Positions 1 to 8,765 of a DNA stretch of 19,595 bases are shown piece after piece. The stretch comes from Candidatus Nitrotoga sp. CP45 (lineage in GTDB: Bacteria > Bacteroidota > Bacteroidia > Flavobacteriales > Flavobacteriaceae), in contig CALQCV020000008.1 in NCBI GenBank assembly GCA_943329165.2, forward strand, positions 1 to 19,595, given 5' to 3'. Both the position numbers and the translations under genes were made by a program. Under the pieces are notes generated by a model that saw only the letters and a program-made list of their open reading frames with translations, was not told where the DNA came from and did no database searches. Position 1 is the stretch's first letter. Every line of letters starts with the position of its first letter.

Positions 1-574
1 ACTTTTTTGTGAAGTGGTCATTGCACCAAGTTATGATGAAGAAGCGATTGCCATTTTATCTGAAAAGAAAAATAGAATTATCTTAATTCAACATGATGTC
101 GCATTGCCAAATCGTCAAGTGCGAACTTGTTTAAATGGTTTATTAGTGCAAGACAGAAACAACATTACAGACACTAAAGACCAATTAAAAGTCGTTACCA
201 ACACAACTCCGACCGAACAGGAAATCGATGATTTATTATTTGCATCAAAAGTTTGTAAAAATACTAAATCAAACACGATTGTATTTGCAAAAAATAGTAC
301 ATTAGTGGCATCAGGGACAGGCCAAACCTCAAGAGTAGATGCGCTGAAACAAGCGATTGAAAAAGCGACAACTTTTGGATTTGATTTGTATGGTGCAGTG
401 ATGGCAAGTGATGCTTTTTTCCCTTTCCCGGATTGTGTTGAAATTGCTCATAATGCCGGAATTACTGCTGTTATACAACCTGGTGGCTCAATAAAAGACG
501 AGTTGAGTATTAATTATTGTAACGAAAATAAAGTTGCAATGGTATTTACTGGAACACGTCATTTTAAACATTAA
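1..574 (+). CDS. purH: Bifunctional AICAR transformylase / IMP cyclohydrolase (PurH), 3' end only
   Basis: This is the C-terminal part of PurH, which performs the last two steps of de novo IMP synthesis: formylation of AICAR with 10-formyl-THF, then ring closure. The frame is open to the left edge (reading LFCEVVIAPSYDEEA from base 2), so the true start lies outside the window and the GTG at 14 is internal. About 190 residues are visible, all from the AICAR transformylase domain. They include GTGQTSRVDA, the SDAFFPFPDCVE block, the IQPGGSIKDE loop and the family's typical ending TGTRHFKH. The protein ends normally at TAA 572-574. It is a cytoplasmic enzyme. mreB follows on the same strand after 53 bp, but a promoter-like element in that gap suggests mreB is not dependent on purH transcription. 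Confidence 0.97.
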   Translation, partial: LFCEVVIAPSYDEEAIAILSEKKNRIILIQHDVALPNRQVRTCLNGLLVQDRNNITDTKDQLKVVTNTTPTEQEIDDLLFASKVCKNTKSNTIVFAKNSTLVASGTGQTSRVDALKQAIEKATTFGFDLYGAVMASDAFFPFPDCVEIAHNAGITAVIQPGGSIKDELSINYCNENKVAMVFTGTRHFKH

Positions 575-580
575 TTTGTT

Positions 581-588
581 TAACTTTG
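581..588 (+). promoter_or_regulatory. Candidate -7 promoter element for mreB
   Basis: TAACTTTG matches the Bacteroidota -7 consensus TAnnTTTG. It lies just after the purH stop and about 40 bases before the mreB ATG. No clear TTG (-33) is found 17-23 bases upstream, where the sequence is T-rich (ATTTTAA), so this would be a promoter with a weak -33 box. Inferred from sequence match and position only. Confidence 0.45.
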
Positions 589-627
589 TATGTTAAATTT
601 TTATAAACATTAACCCTACTAAAATCT

Positions 628-1656
628 ATGGGATTTTTTGATTTCATGACCGAGGATATTGCAATTGACCTTGGTACCGCAAACACGCTGATAATACACA
701 ACGACAAAGTTGTAATTGACAGTCCATCAATTGTTGCCAGAGACCGTATATCGGGAAAAATTATCGCTGTTGGAAAAGAAGCCAACATGATGCAAGGTAA
801 AACCCATGAAAACATAAAAACCATTCGTCCCTTGAAAGATGGGGTTATCGCTGATTTTGATGCGTCTGAAAAAATGATCAGTATGTTCATCAAAAGTATA
901 CCAGCTTTAAAGAAAAAAATGTTTACACCAGCACTTCGTATGGTGGTTTGTATTCCATCCGGAATTACCGAAGTAGAAATGCGTGCGGTAAAAGAAAGTT
1001 GTGAACGTGTAAACGGAAAAGAAGTATATCTTATTCACGAACCAATGGCTGCAGCAATTGGTATTGGCATTGATATTATGCAGCCAAAAGGAAACATGAT
1101 TGTAGATATCGGTGGTGGAACAACTGAAATTGCAGTTATCGCTTTGGGCGGAATTGTTTGTGATAAATCGGTCAAGATTGCGGGCGACGTTTTTACGAAT
1201 GATATTGTGTATTACATGAGAACACAACACAATTTATTTGTGGGAGAAAGCACGGCTGAAAAAATCAAAATTACTATTGGTGCAGCTACTGATGATTTAG
1301 AAACACCACCGGATGATATGTCAGTTCAAGGAAGAGATTTGTTGACCGGTAAACCAAAACAAGTTGAAGTATCGTACAGAGAAATATCCAAAGCATTAGA
1401 TAAGTCGATACAACGTATTGAAGATGCAATCATGGAAACCTTATCACAAACACCACCAGAATTAGCAGCTGACATTTACAACACAGGAATTTATCTTGCG
1501 GGTGGAGGTTCGATGTTAAGAGGATTAGACAAGCGTATTTCTCAAAAAACAGATTTACCGGTTTATATAGCTGAAGATCCATTAAGAGCTGTTGTTCGCG
1601 GAACCGGAATGGCACTTAAAAACATTCCGAAATTCAGAAGCATACTCATTAAATAA
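628..1656 (+). CDS. mreB: Rod shape-determining actin homologue MreB
   Basis: MreB is the bacterial actin homologue. It forms membrane-associated filaments under the inner membrane and directs lateral peptidoglycan synthesis by the elongasome. The 342-residue length is normal (E. coli has 347). The ATPase core is intact: phosphate-1 loop DLGTANT (residues 14-20), phosphate-2 loop DIGGGTTE (160-167) and the adenosine motif AGGGSMLRG (291-299). HEPMAAAIG in the middle is also typical. The N-terminal MGFFDF is a short hydrophobic stretch that could serve as the membrane anchor. The ATG at 628 starts the protein just before the conserved MTEDIAIDLGTANT segment. It is the first gene of the mre operon, but a 105-bp gap with a hairpin separates it from mreC, so its dosage may be set independently of the genes behind it. 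Confidence 0.98.
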   Translation: MGFFDFMTEDIAIDLGTANTLIIHNDKVVIDSPSIVARDRISGKIIAVGKEANMMQGKTHENIKTIRPLKDGVIADFDASEKMISMFIKSIPALKKKMFTPALRMVVCIPSGITEVEMRAVKESCERVNGKEVYLIHEPMAAAIGIGIDIMQPKGNMIVDIGGGTTEIAVIALGGIVCDKSVKIAGDVFTNDIVYYMRTQHNLFVGESTAEKIKITIGAATDDLETPPDDMSVQGRDLLTGKPKQVEVSYREISKALDKSIQRIEDAIMETLSQTPPELAADIYNTGIYLAGGGSMLRGLDKRISQKTDLPVYIAEDPLRAVVRGTGMALKNIPKFRSILIK

Positions 1657-1740
1657 ATTCCAAATAAAATAAATTCCAAATTCCAATTTACAGGTTAAAA
1701 TGAGGCTCTTGGGATTTGGATTTTTTAATTTGATTTTTTA
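1653..1740 (+). terminator. Inverted repeat with T-runs between mreB and mreC (attenuator or partial terminator)
   Basis: The arm at 1671-1686 (AAATTCCAAATTCCAA) pairs with 1709-1724 (TTGGGATTTGGATTTT) over 16 positions with one T-T mismatch and one G-U pair. The loop is 22 bases, and T-rich DNA (runs of six T) follows. A 13-bp direct repeat, ATAAATTCCAAAT, sits at 1653-1665 and 1669-1681, the second copy overlapping the left arm. mreC-mreD-mrdA-rodA have no obvious promoter of their own behind this element, so complete termination is unlikely. Partial termination, an mRNA-processing site or a dispersed genomic repeat are the options. Confidence 0.55.
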
Positions 1741-1761
1741 AAAATTTTTTAATTTTTTACG

Positions 1762-2589
1762 ATGCAGCAAATATTTAATTTTGTACTTAAAAACAGTAAT
1801 CGCTTACTGTTTTTGCTGCTTTTGGCATTATCGTTTATCCTGACAATTCAATCCCATTCGTATCATAAAAGTAAAATCATAAGCTCTGCTAATTTCTTTA
1901 CCGGCGGTATATACGAAAAGATAAATAACATCGATGAATATTTTGGTTTAAAATCACAAAATGAAGAATTAGCTCAAGAAAATGCTCGATTAAAATCGCT
2001 GTTGTTCAACCAAAAAGACACCACTAAATTACCCCAAATAGATTCTATAAAAGGTGTAAAGAAAATAAATATTATTGTTTCTAAAGTAATTCGAAATCCA
2101 TACAGTACACTAGAAAACTTCATTACAATTAACAACGGTTCTTCTTCTGGTATAAAGCCAAATATGGGTGTAATCAATAGTGCCGGAATTGTTGGAATTG
2201 TAGATAAAACTTCCGAAAATTATTCAACCATCATTAGTGTTTTGAATGTGAATTCAAAAATCAATGCCAAAATTAAAAAATCAAATCACTTTGGTTCTTT
2301 GGTTTGGAATGGAAAAAGCACCGGCTTTGTTCAGTTGATAGATGTTCCGAGATTGGCCGGAGTTCGCAAAGGAGATACCATTGTAACCGGTGGTCAATCT
2401 ATCATATTCCCTGAAAATATTGGAATCGGAACTATCGACAAAGTATACATTGACGACGAAACCAACTATTACACATTGGACATTAGATTATTCAATGATA
2501 TGACCAATTTGGGACATATTTATATCGTTAAAAATAAAGATACTGAAGAAATTATCAATTTAGAAAATCAAAGTAAGAAAGATGAATAG
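1762..2589 (+). CDS. mreC: Rod shape-determining protein MreC
   Basis: MreC is a bitopic inner-membrane protein of the elongasome; its periplasmic part binds and activates PBP2. The 275 residues show the family layout. There is a short cytoplasmic N-terminus and one membrane helix (about residues 14-30, LLFLLLLALSFILTI). A coiled-coil helix follows (about 50-80, with the heptad-like LKSQNEELAQENARLKSL). Then comes the beta-rich domain (about 90-255) with NNGSSSGIKPNMGV, AGIVGIVDKTS and the conserved GDTIVTGGQSIIFPENI segment. The ATG at 1762 leaves a sensible N-terminus before the helix. The last 8 bp overlap the start of mreD, indicating translational coupling. No truncation or missing conserved region is seen. 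Confidence 0.95.
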   Translation: MQQIFNFVLKNSNRLLFLLLLALSFILTIQSHSYHKSKIISSANFFTGGIYEKINNIDEYFGLKSQNEELAQENARLKSLLFNQKDTTKLPQIDSIKGVKKINIIVSKVIRNPYSTLENFITINNGSSSGIKPNMGVINSAGIVGIVDKTSENYSTIISVLNVNSKINAKIKKSNHFGSLVWNGKSTGFVQLIDVPRLAGVRKGDTIVTGGQSIIFPENIGIGTIDKVYIDDETNYYTLDIRLFNDMTNLGHIYIVKNKDTEEIINLENQSKKDE

Positions 2590-3088
2590 TGCCTTGTTAG
2601 GAAATATTGCTCGTTTTATTTTGTTGCTTACAGGGCAGATTTTGATATTCAACAGAATTGATCTTTTTGGCTTTATCAATCCGTTTCCGTATGTGCTTTT
2701 CATTATTTTATATCCTGTAAACGGAAACAAAAGTGGTTTATTAGTCGCTAGTTTCTTCCTCGGATTGCTAATGGATATGTTTTGGAATTCGGGTGGAGTT
2801 CATGCCGCTGCTTGTTTAGTTCTTGCCTATTACCGACCTGCAATTTTTAAATTTTCATTTGGTTTAAGTTATGAATATCAAACAGTTAGACTAAATGATG
2901 TGTTAACTCCGGAACGATTTTCATTTCTACTAATTGCCGTTGTACTGCATCACTTTGTACTGTTTATTCTCGAAGTTTTCAAAGTAAGTTTCCTTTGGGA
3001 TATTTTAGTCCGAACCGTATTGAGCACCATTTTTACAATTATAACTTGTATTATTATTATCTATATCATTAAGCCAAGTAAGCGATGA
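2582..3088 (+). CDS. mreD: Rod shape-determining protein MreD
   Basis: MreD is a small polytopic inner-membrane protein that partners with MreC in the elongasome. This 168-residue protein is strongly hydrophobic with about five predicted membrane segments. It shows the usual MreD start (an early helix with an N-R-I-D-L-F-G stretch), the PFPYVLFIILYPV helix and the FFLGLLMDMFWNSGG segment that is characteristic of the family. It overlaps mreC by 8 bp and mrdA by the 4-bp ATGA, so the three are very probably translated in a coupled way. Sequence conservation in MreD is low across bacteria. The assignment rests on topology, the MDMFW-type motif and gene order, and together these are convincing. 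Confidence 0.93.
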   Translation: MNSALLGNIARFILLLTGQILIFNRIDLFGFINPFPYVLFIILYPVNGNKSGLLVASFFLGLLMDMFWNSGGVHAAACLVLAYYRPAIFKFSFGLSYEYQTVRLNDVLTPERFSFLLIAVVLHHFVLFILEVFKVSFLWDILVRTVLSTIFTIITCIIIIYIIKPSKR

Positions 3089-5040
3089 GAAAGGTTTTGT
3101 TGCCCACAATTATTTTTATCGCTACAATTTTACTTGTTTTACGTCTTTTTTATTTACAAGTAATCGATGATACCCTTAAGTTAAAATCGGATAATAACGC
3201 CATAAAAATAGCTTATGATTATCCGGAACGTGGTTATATTTATGACCGAAACGGCAAGCTTTTAGTTGCCAATCAACCTTCGTATGATATTATGGTTATC
3301 CCAAAAGATATCAAAGATTTAGACACAACTGAATTCTGTTCATTACTAAAAATCACCAAAGAAGATTTTCTTAAAAAAGTGGCCAAAGCTAAAGTATATA
3401 GTCCCAGACTTCCTTCTGTTTTTCTATCACAACTAAATAAAAAAGAATACGCTGCTTTTCAGGAAATTCAGAGAAAATTTGTTGGCTTTTATATTCAAAA
3501 ACGTGCATTAAGAGATTATCAGGTAGCTTTTGGCGCTAATGTTTTTGGGTTTATCACTCAAGTGAATGATAAAATCATTGAAAAAAACAAATACTATAAT
3601 AGTGGTGATTTAATCGGAAGACAAGGTGTTGAAGAAAGTTATGAAGATTTTTTGCGTGGTGTAAAAGGAGTAAAATACATTCAAAAGAATAAATACAACC
3701 GAGATATTGGTTCCTATAAAGAAGGCAGATTTGATACCATTTCCGTTCAAGGAAGTGATATTAATTTGAGTATTGACGCCGAGCTTCAAAAATACGGAGA
3801 AGAATTAATGGTTAACAAACGCGGTGGAATTGTCGCAATCGAACCAAAAACTGGTGAAATTTTAGCTTTAGTAACTGCTCCGTCTTATGATCCTGCGATT
3901 TTGGTAGGAAGACAACGATCTAAAAACTATACTACTTTATATAAAGACTCTATTGCAAAGCCTTTGTACGATAGAGGATTACTGGCAGAATACACACCTG
4001 GTTCTCCGTTCAAAATCTTAACCGGATTAGTCGCCTTACAAGAAGGCGCGATTGATGAAACTACCGCTTTTGTTTGTCGTCACGGATTCAGTTATGCTCC
4101 AGGTCGTTTTATGAAATGTCACTGTCATGGGGGTTCCATTCAATTTCACAGAGGAATTTACGAATCCTGTAACACGTTCTTCTCTAGCTCTTACATGAGA
4201 ACGATTGACAAGTACAACAATCCCCCAAAAGGCGTTGATGTATGGAGTAATCATTTAAAAAGTTTTGGTTTAGGACAATTTATGGGTTACGATTTGCCAA
4301 CTGGAAAGAAGGGTAACCTACCTACATCCAAAACATATAAAAAAATGTATCCGGGTTGGGGCTGGTCCAGCAAGACGATTGTTTCTAATGCTATTGGTCA
4401 AGGGGAAGTTTTAATGACTCCAATTCAATTGGCTAACATGATTGCGATTGTTGCCAATCGAGGTTATTATTATACGCCGCATATTATCAAAAAAATTAAA
4501 GGCCATGCTATTGATAAAAAATTCACAACGAAACATGTAACGACCGTTGACAAAAAATATTTCGAACCTATGATCAGCGGGTTATTTGATGTTTATAATT
4601 TGGGAACAGCACATGGTTTAAATGTTGAAGGCATTGATATTTGCGGAAAAACAGGAACAGCAGAAAATTTTGCAAAAATTAATGGCAAACGGGTAAAACT
4701 TCAAGATCACTCTATTTTTGTGGCTTTTGCGCCTAAGGATAATCCCAAAATTGCCATTGCTGTTTTTGTGGAAAATGGCTATTGGGGAGCACGTTGGGCT
4801 GGACCAATTACGAGTTTGATGATTGAAAAATATATTAAAAGAAAAATTACCAGAACCGATTTAGAAAAACGAATGCTCGAAGGAAGTCTTCAAGGGGAGT
4901 ACAATAAATATTATGCAAATCCGATTGTAGATACTTTGATCAAATCAAAAATTGATGGGCCTGCAAAGCCAATCGTAATAAAACCAGAAATTAAAGTAAG
5001 AAAGCCGGAAGTTAAAATAAATGATGCCCCCGAAAATTAA
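3085..5040 (+). CDS. mrdA: Penicillin-binding protein 2, elongasome transpeptidase
   Basis: Monofunctional class B PBP that crosslinks new peptidoglycan during cell elongation, working with RodA. It has an N-terminal membrane anchor (about residues 5-23), a PBP dimerisation domain (about 40-215, with ERGYIYDRNGKLL and GRQGVEESYEDFL) and a transpeptidase domain (about 235-590). The catalytic motifs are S307-P-F-K310, S361-C-N363 and K522-T-G524. Between the first two is a Cys/His-rich segment (C331, H333, C345, H346, C347, H348). Its location resembles the zinc site described near the active site of proteobacterial PBP2. After the domain comes a Lys/Pro-rich tail of about 35 residues. The start overlaps mreD by 4 bp, and rodA begins 12 bp downstream. 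At 651 residues it is close to E. coli PBP2 (633). Also known as pbpA. Confidence 0.96.
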   Translation: MRKVLLPTIIFIATILLVLRLFYLQVIDDTLKLKSDNNAIKIAYDYPERGYIYDRNGKLLVANQPSYDIMVIPKDIKDLDTTEFCSLLKITKEDFLKKVAKAKVYSPRLPSVFLSQLNKKEYAAFQEIQRKFVGFYIQKRALRDYQVAFGANVFGFITQVNDKIIEKNKYYNSGDLIGRQGVEESYEDFLRGVKGVKYIQKNKYNRDIGSYKEGRFDTISVQGSDINLSIDAELQKYGEELMVNKRGGIVAIEPKTGEILALVTAPSYDPAILVGRQRSKNYTTLYKDSIAKPLYDRGLLAEYTPGSPFKILTGLVALQEGAIDETTAFVCRHGFSYAPGRFMKCHCHGGSIQFHRGIYESCNTFFSSSYMRTIDKYNNPPKGVDVWSNHLKSFGLGQFMGYDLPTGKKGNLPTSKTYKKMYPGWGWSSKTIVSNAIGQGEVLMTPIQLANMIAIVANRGYYYTPHIIKKIKGHAIDKKFTTKHVTTVDKKYFEPMISGLFDVYNLGTAHGLNVEGIDICGKTGTAENFAKINGKRVKLQDHSIFVAFAPKDNPKIAIAVFVENGYWGARWAGPITSLMIEKYIKRKITRTDLEKRMLEGSLQGEYNKYYANPIVDTLIKSKIDGPAKPIVIKPEIKVRKPEVKINDAPEN

Positions 5041-5052
5041 TTCCTAGCGAAG

Positions 5053-6312
5053 ATGAAAAATCAAAGTGTAACAAATAATTTAGATTGGATAAGTATTGTC
5101 ATCTACTTTGTCTTAGTGATAATGGGTTGGCTTAATATCTATTCGTCTTCATTATCTTCGATAGAACAGGAAGCTTCGATTTTTGATTTTACCCAAATAT
5201 ATGGCAAACAATTTATGTTTATCATCCTCACGATTCCGTTAATATTTGTCGTGTTATCCGTTGACGGAAAGTTTTATGAAAAATTTTCCAGTGTGATTTA
5301 TGTTATTGGTTTATTGTCATTAGCCGGTTTATTTGTTTTTGGGAAAACCATCAAAGGTCAAGCTAACTGGTACTCTTTTGGATCGTTTGGTATTCAACCT
5401 TCCGAATTTGTAAAAGCTGCTACTGCATTGGCCTTGGCAAAGTATTTAAGTGATGTACAAGTCAATTTAAAAGATTTAAACAGGCAAATACAAGTGCTAG
5501 GAATACTTTTTCTTCCCATATTATTAATTGTTCCTCATGACCCTGGAAGCGCCTTAATTTACAGTGTTTTCATATTGGTTTTATACAGGGAAGGTTTACC
5601 TTCTTGGTATGTTTGGACAGGCTTTATAACATTGGTTTTATTTGTATTAGCCTTAGTCGTAAAACCTATAATATTAATCGGAATTGCTTTAGCCGTCATC
5701 CTTTTTATATACTACAGAAGCCGTATTATAAATAGAAACTGGATTTTGAGCTCCTTAATATTTGTCATGATTGGTGGCTTTGTCTACTCGGTAGATTATG
5801 TTTTTGTAAATGTTTTTAAACAACATCATAGAGACCGGTTTAATATTCTTTTGGGGAAAGAAGTCGATATGAAAGGGATTGGTTATAACACGAATCAATC
5901 TGAAATTGCTATCGGCTCTGGTGGTTGGTTTGGTAAAGGATACCTTGAGGGAACTCAAACAAAAGGTGGTTTCGTGCCGGAACAACACACCGATTATATT
6001 TTTACAACGGTTGGCGAAGAATGGGGATTTTTGGGTTGTCTTTTTGTAATTGGTCTTTTTCTTTGTTTAATCATGCGGATTATCTATTTGGCCGAAAGAC
6101 AAAAAACCAAATTTAGCCGAGTCTATGGCTACTGTGTCGCCGGAATATTATTTATCCACTTTTTTGTAAATATTGCTATGGTGGCAGGTATCTTCCCTAC
6201 AATTGGTGTTCCGCTTCCCTTCTTTTCATATGGTGGTTCCGGTCTTTGGGGTTTTACTATTTTACTTTTTATCTTCCTAAAAATGGATGCTAATAAAGTT
6301 AATGAGTGGTAA
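5053..6312 (+). CDS. rodA: RodA, SEDS peptidoglycan glycosyltransferase
   Basis: RodA polymerises lipid II into glycan strands in the elongasome; PBP2, encoded just upstream, crosslinks them. The 419-residue protein is polytopic with about ten membrane helices. SEDS signatures are present: NWYSFGSFGIQPSEFVK, the VPHDPGSALIY loop, PEQHTDYIFTTVGEEWGF and PTIGVPLPFFSYGGSG near the C-terminus. The aspartate of HTDYIF (D314) corresponds to the catalytic Asp of RodA/FtsW proteins. It is RodA rather than FtsW by context, lying directly after mrdA and closing the mre operon. The start at 5053 is 12 bp after the mrdA stop. A strong hairpin terminator follows 22 bp after the stop. At about 50 residues longer than E. 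coli RodA, it is slightly large, apparently from longer loops in the middle. Confidence 0.96.
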   Translation: MKNQSVTNNLDWISIVIYFVLVIMGWLNIYSSSLSSIEQEASIFDFTQIYGKQFMFIILTIPLIFVVLSVDGKFYEKFSSVIYVIGLLSLAGLFVFGKTIKGQANWYSFGSFGIQPSEFVKAATALALAKYLSDVQVNLKDLNRQIQVLGILFLPILLIVPHDPGSALIYSVFILVLYREGLPSWYVWTGFITLVLFVLALVVKPIILIGIALAVILFIYYRSRIINRNWILSSLIFVMIGGFVYSVDYVFVNVFKQHHRDRFNILLGKEVDMKGIGYNTNQSEIAIGSGGWFGKGYLEGTQTKGGFVPEQHTDYIFTTVGEEWGFLGCLFVIGLFLCLIMRIIYLAERQKTKFSRVYGYCVAGILFIHFFVNIAMVAGIFPTIGVPLPFFSYGGSGLWGFTILLFIFLKMDANKVNEW

Positions 6313-6334
6313 TTTTAATACCCATTTAAATCAA

Positions 6335-6366
6335 AAAAGCCATCTCGTTAAAACGAGATGGCTTTT
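6335..6366. terminator. Bidirectional intrinsic terminator between rodA and prc
   Basis: A perfect 15-bp inverted repeat, AAAAGCCATCTCGTT (6335-6349) against AACGAGATGGCTTTT (6352-6366), sits between two convergent genes. A T-run borders the stem on each strand (GGCTTTTGCTTTTT on +, GGCTTTTTTG on -). It should end both the mre operon and the prc transcript. Confidence 0.92.
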
Positions 6367-6388
6367 GCTTTTTGAACAAAAAATTAAT

Positions 6389-8659
6389 TTACGATTTCAC
6401 TAATTTATCTTTCTTAACTTTAGTTGTCAATCCTTTATTATTCTCAGATTGCAAATCATTTAGAATGTGAATCGCTTCTTCGATATAAATATCCTTTGTC
6501 AAACTTTCATGCCATCTGTCGCGCTTCTCTTTCAGGACAGAATCTTTATTCATTTCATCAACTTCATAAGGAAGCGACTTAAAATCAAACGCGTTTTTAT
6601 AGTCAACAATTGGTTTGTATTTTTTGTTTTTTTCGTCCAATGATTTTTGTTCAGCTTTGAATTTATCAATATTTAAGCTATAAACGTTTTCTTTATTTCT
6701 TTCATCAAGCCATTTTGCATTATCATCAATAAGGTTCAATTGAGCATTGTTACTCATTCTCTCTTTACTTTTCGCAATAGCTAAATTAAAATTATTTTGC
6801 TTGTCCCAAACGTTATAATCCGCAGCATCAATTTTGTCCCAAGGCATGGCATTTTCAATATCTTTTTCTCCCATTTTTAAATATGCATATCTATCCGGAA
6901 TAGCAACATCACTTTTCACTCCTTCTAACTGAGTAGAACCGCCATTTATTCTATAGAACTTTTGAGTTGTCGTTTTTAATGCTCCTAAATCACCATAAGT
7001 ACTTCCACGAACGAACTGATTTAAATCAATTACATTTTGAACAGTTCCTTTCCCGTATGACTGTTTGCTTCCAATGATTACACCACGTTTATAATCCTGA
7101 ATAGCTGCTGCCAAAATCTCTGAAGCCGAAGCTGAGAATTCATTTATCATTACTACCAACGGACCATCCCATTGTACTTTTGCATCTCTATCATATAGCA
7201 CTTCTTTTTTTCCAGCTGCCGATTTAATTTGAACTATCGGTCCTTGATCTATAAACAATCCCGCAATATCAACCACCGTTTTCAGAGAACCTCCACCATT
7301 ATCTCTCACATCCATCACAATTCCTTGAACTCCTTCAGTTTTCAAACGCTCTACTTCTATTGCGACATCTTTTCCGGCGTCACGACTGTTTTGGTCTTCA
7401 AAATCAATATAGAATTTTGGCAGATAAACTATTCCGTACTTGAATCCGTCTTTCTCTACAACACTTGATTTTACATAAGTTTCCTCAATTTCAACCTGAT
7501 CACGAATAATAGTAATCACTTTTATAGAACCATCGGTTTTCTTCACCGTTAAACGAACTTCTGTCCCTTTTGGACCTTTTATTTTTTTGACAACATCGTC
7601 TAAACGCATCCCAACAACATCAACCGGTTCGGCATCAGCTTGAGCAACTTTCAGCACTATATCTCCTGCTTCAAGCTCTTTTCCTCTCCAAGCTGGACCA
7701 CCAGAAATTAATTCTGTAATCTCTGTAAAATCGTTTTTCTTTTGCAAACGAGCGCCAATTCCTTCCAGTTTTCCACTCATGCTAACGTCAAATTTTTCTT
7801 TTTCGCTTGCGCCAAAATAAGAAGTGTGTGGGTCAAAACGGGATGCAATCGCATTAATATAAATAGAAAACCAGTCTTCTCTATCTAAATCTTTTATAAA
7901 ACTAAAGTTGTCATTCAAAGAATTTAATGTGCTTTCTCTTGTCTCTTTTTCAAGTTGCTCATAAGTTTTTGGCGCTTGATTTTTTCTTTTCTCCACATCA
8001 GCAATAAACTTCTTTTCTAATTCAGGTGTAAGTTTGTCTCCCTGATTAGCTCTATATTCTTTTAACTTTTCTTCTAAAGTTTTGGTCTTATCTTTAGCTA
8101 AATCTTCTTCTAATTTTTGTTTCTCAACTAACGATGACAAAGTGGATAATTTTACTTGTAAACGCCATCTTTCCTTGAGTTGCTGAGCATTTTTACAAAA
8201 TGGCAGTTTCTCGTAATCTGTATTGATAGATTCTACTTTTTTGTAATCAAATGGTTTTTCTAAAGCCAATTTATAATACGCTTTACTTTCTTCCATTCTT
8301 TGCATTAGTCGGGTGTATGTCAAATCAAAAAAGGTCAAATCTTTGCTTGTGATTTGGTCGTCAATTTGAGTTTCGTATTTGGCAAACTCATCGATATCCG
8401 ATTGCATGAAGAACCTTTTAGATGGATCTAATGCATTTAAATAATCTTTATAAACGCCTTTTGAAAATGTATCATCTATAGCTGCCGGATTGTAATGCCC
8501 TTTTTCAATAACAAATGTTAATAATTCTATCAACATTTTATCTTTCTCGGGATCAGAGGATTTCTCTTTTGGCATAAAACTCCATAACGCAACTGATAAC
8601 AACGTAATTACCAGAAGCACTTTATAGTTTCTTTTCATAAATTGAATTATTTTAATCAT
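6389..8659 (-). CDS. prc: Tail-specific C-terminal processing protease (Prc/Tsp, S41A)
   Basis: Periplasmic serine protease that degrades or trims proteins from exposed C-termini. The domain order matches the Prc/Tsp type. A hydrophobic signal or anchor helix (about residues 12-28) comes first. A charged, helical N-terminal region follows (about 35-290), then a PDZ domain (about 292-385, GKLEGIGARL and AGDIVLKV), then the S41 protease domain (about 400-575) and a C-terminal helical domain. Catalytic residues are the Ser in the SASASE motif (509-514, most likely S511) and K537 in SYGKGTVQ; DVRDNGGGSL is the usual conserved loop. At 756 residues it is slightly longer than E. coli Prc (682). A second Met at residue 8 (base 8638) gives a more typical signal-peptide start, so the first seven residues are uncertain. 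No lipobox cysteine is visible. It is convergent with rodA and divergent from surE. Confidence 0.95.
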   Translation of the reverse strand: MIKIIQFMKRNYKVLLVITLLSVALWSFMPKEKSSDPEKDKMLIELLTFVIEKGHYNPAAIDDTFSKGVYKDYLNALDPSKRFFMQSDIDEFAKYETQIDDQITSKDLTFFDLTYTRLMQRMEESKAYYKLALEKPFDYKKVESINTDYEKLPFCKNAQQLKERWRLQVKLSTLSSLVEKQKLEEDLAKDKTKTLEEKLKEYRANQGDKLTPELEKKFIADVEKRKNQAPKTYEQLEKETRESTLNSLNDNFSFIKDLDREDWFSIYINAIASRFDPHTSYFGASEKEKFDVSMSGKLEGIGARLQKKNDFTEITELISGGPAWRGKELEAGDIVLKVAQADAEPVDVVGMRLDDVVKKIKGPKGTEVRLTVKKTDGSIKVITIIRDQVEIEETYVKSSVVEKDGFKYGIVYLPKFYIDFEDQNSRDAGKDVAIEVERLKTEGVQGIVMDVRDNGGGSLKTVVDIAGLFIDQGPIVQIKSAAGKKEVLYDRDAKVQWDGPLVVMINEFSASASEILAAAIQDYKRGVIIGSKQSYGKGTVQNVIDLNQFVRGSTYGDLGALKTTTQKFYRINGGSTQLEGVKSDVAIPDRYAYLKMGEKDIENAMPWDKIDAADYNVWDKQNNFNLAIAKSKERMSNNAQLNLIDDNAKWLDERNKENVYSLNIDKFKAEQKSLDEKNKKYKPIVDYKNAFDFKSLPYEVDEMNKDSVLKEKRDRWHESLTKDIYIEEAIHILNDLQSENNKGLTTKVKKDKLVKS

Positions 8660-8765
8660 TAATTATTGGTCTAAAGTAAACAAAAAACTATGCTAAGAAT
8701 TTCTTATTGAGATAATTTTTTGTTAAAAATTCGTTGTTCTCATTGCTTTACATCGCATACTGGCT

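Noticed and set aside
14..16. GTG as the start of the first gene
   Set aside because: The frame is open to the left edge and the first residues are mid-domain PurH sequence, so this GTG is an internal valine codon.
564..1230. Antisense open frames within mreB
   Set aside because: They are opposite a fully conserved MreB coding sequence, have no recognisable domains and reflect the AT-rich codon pattern.
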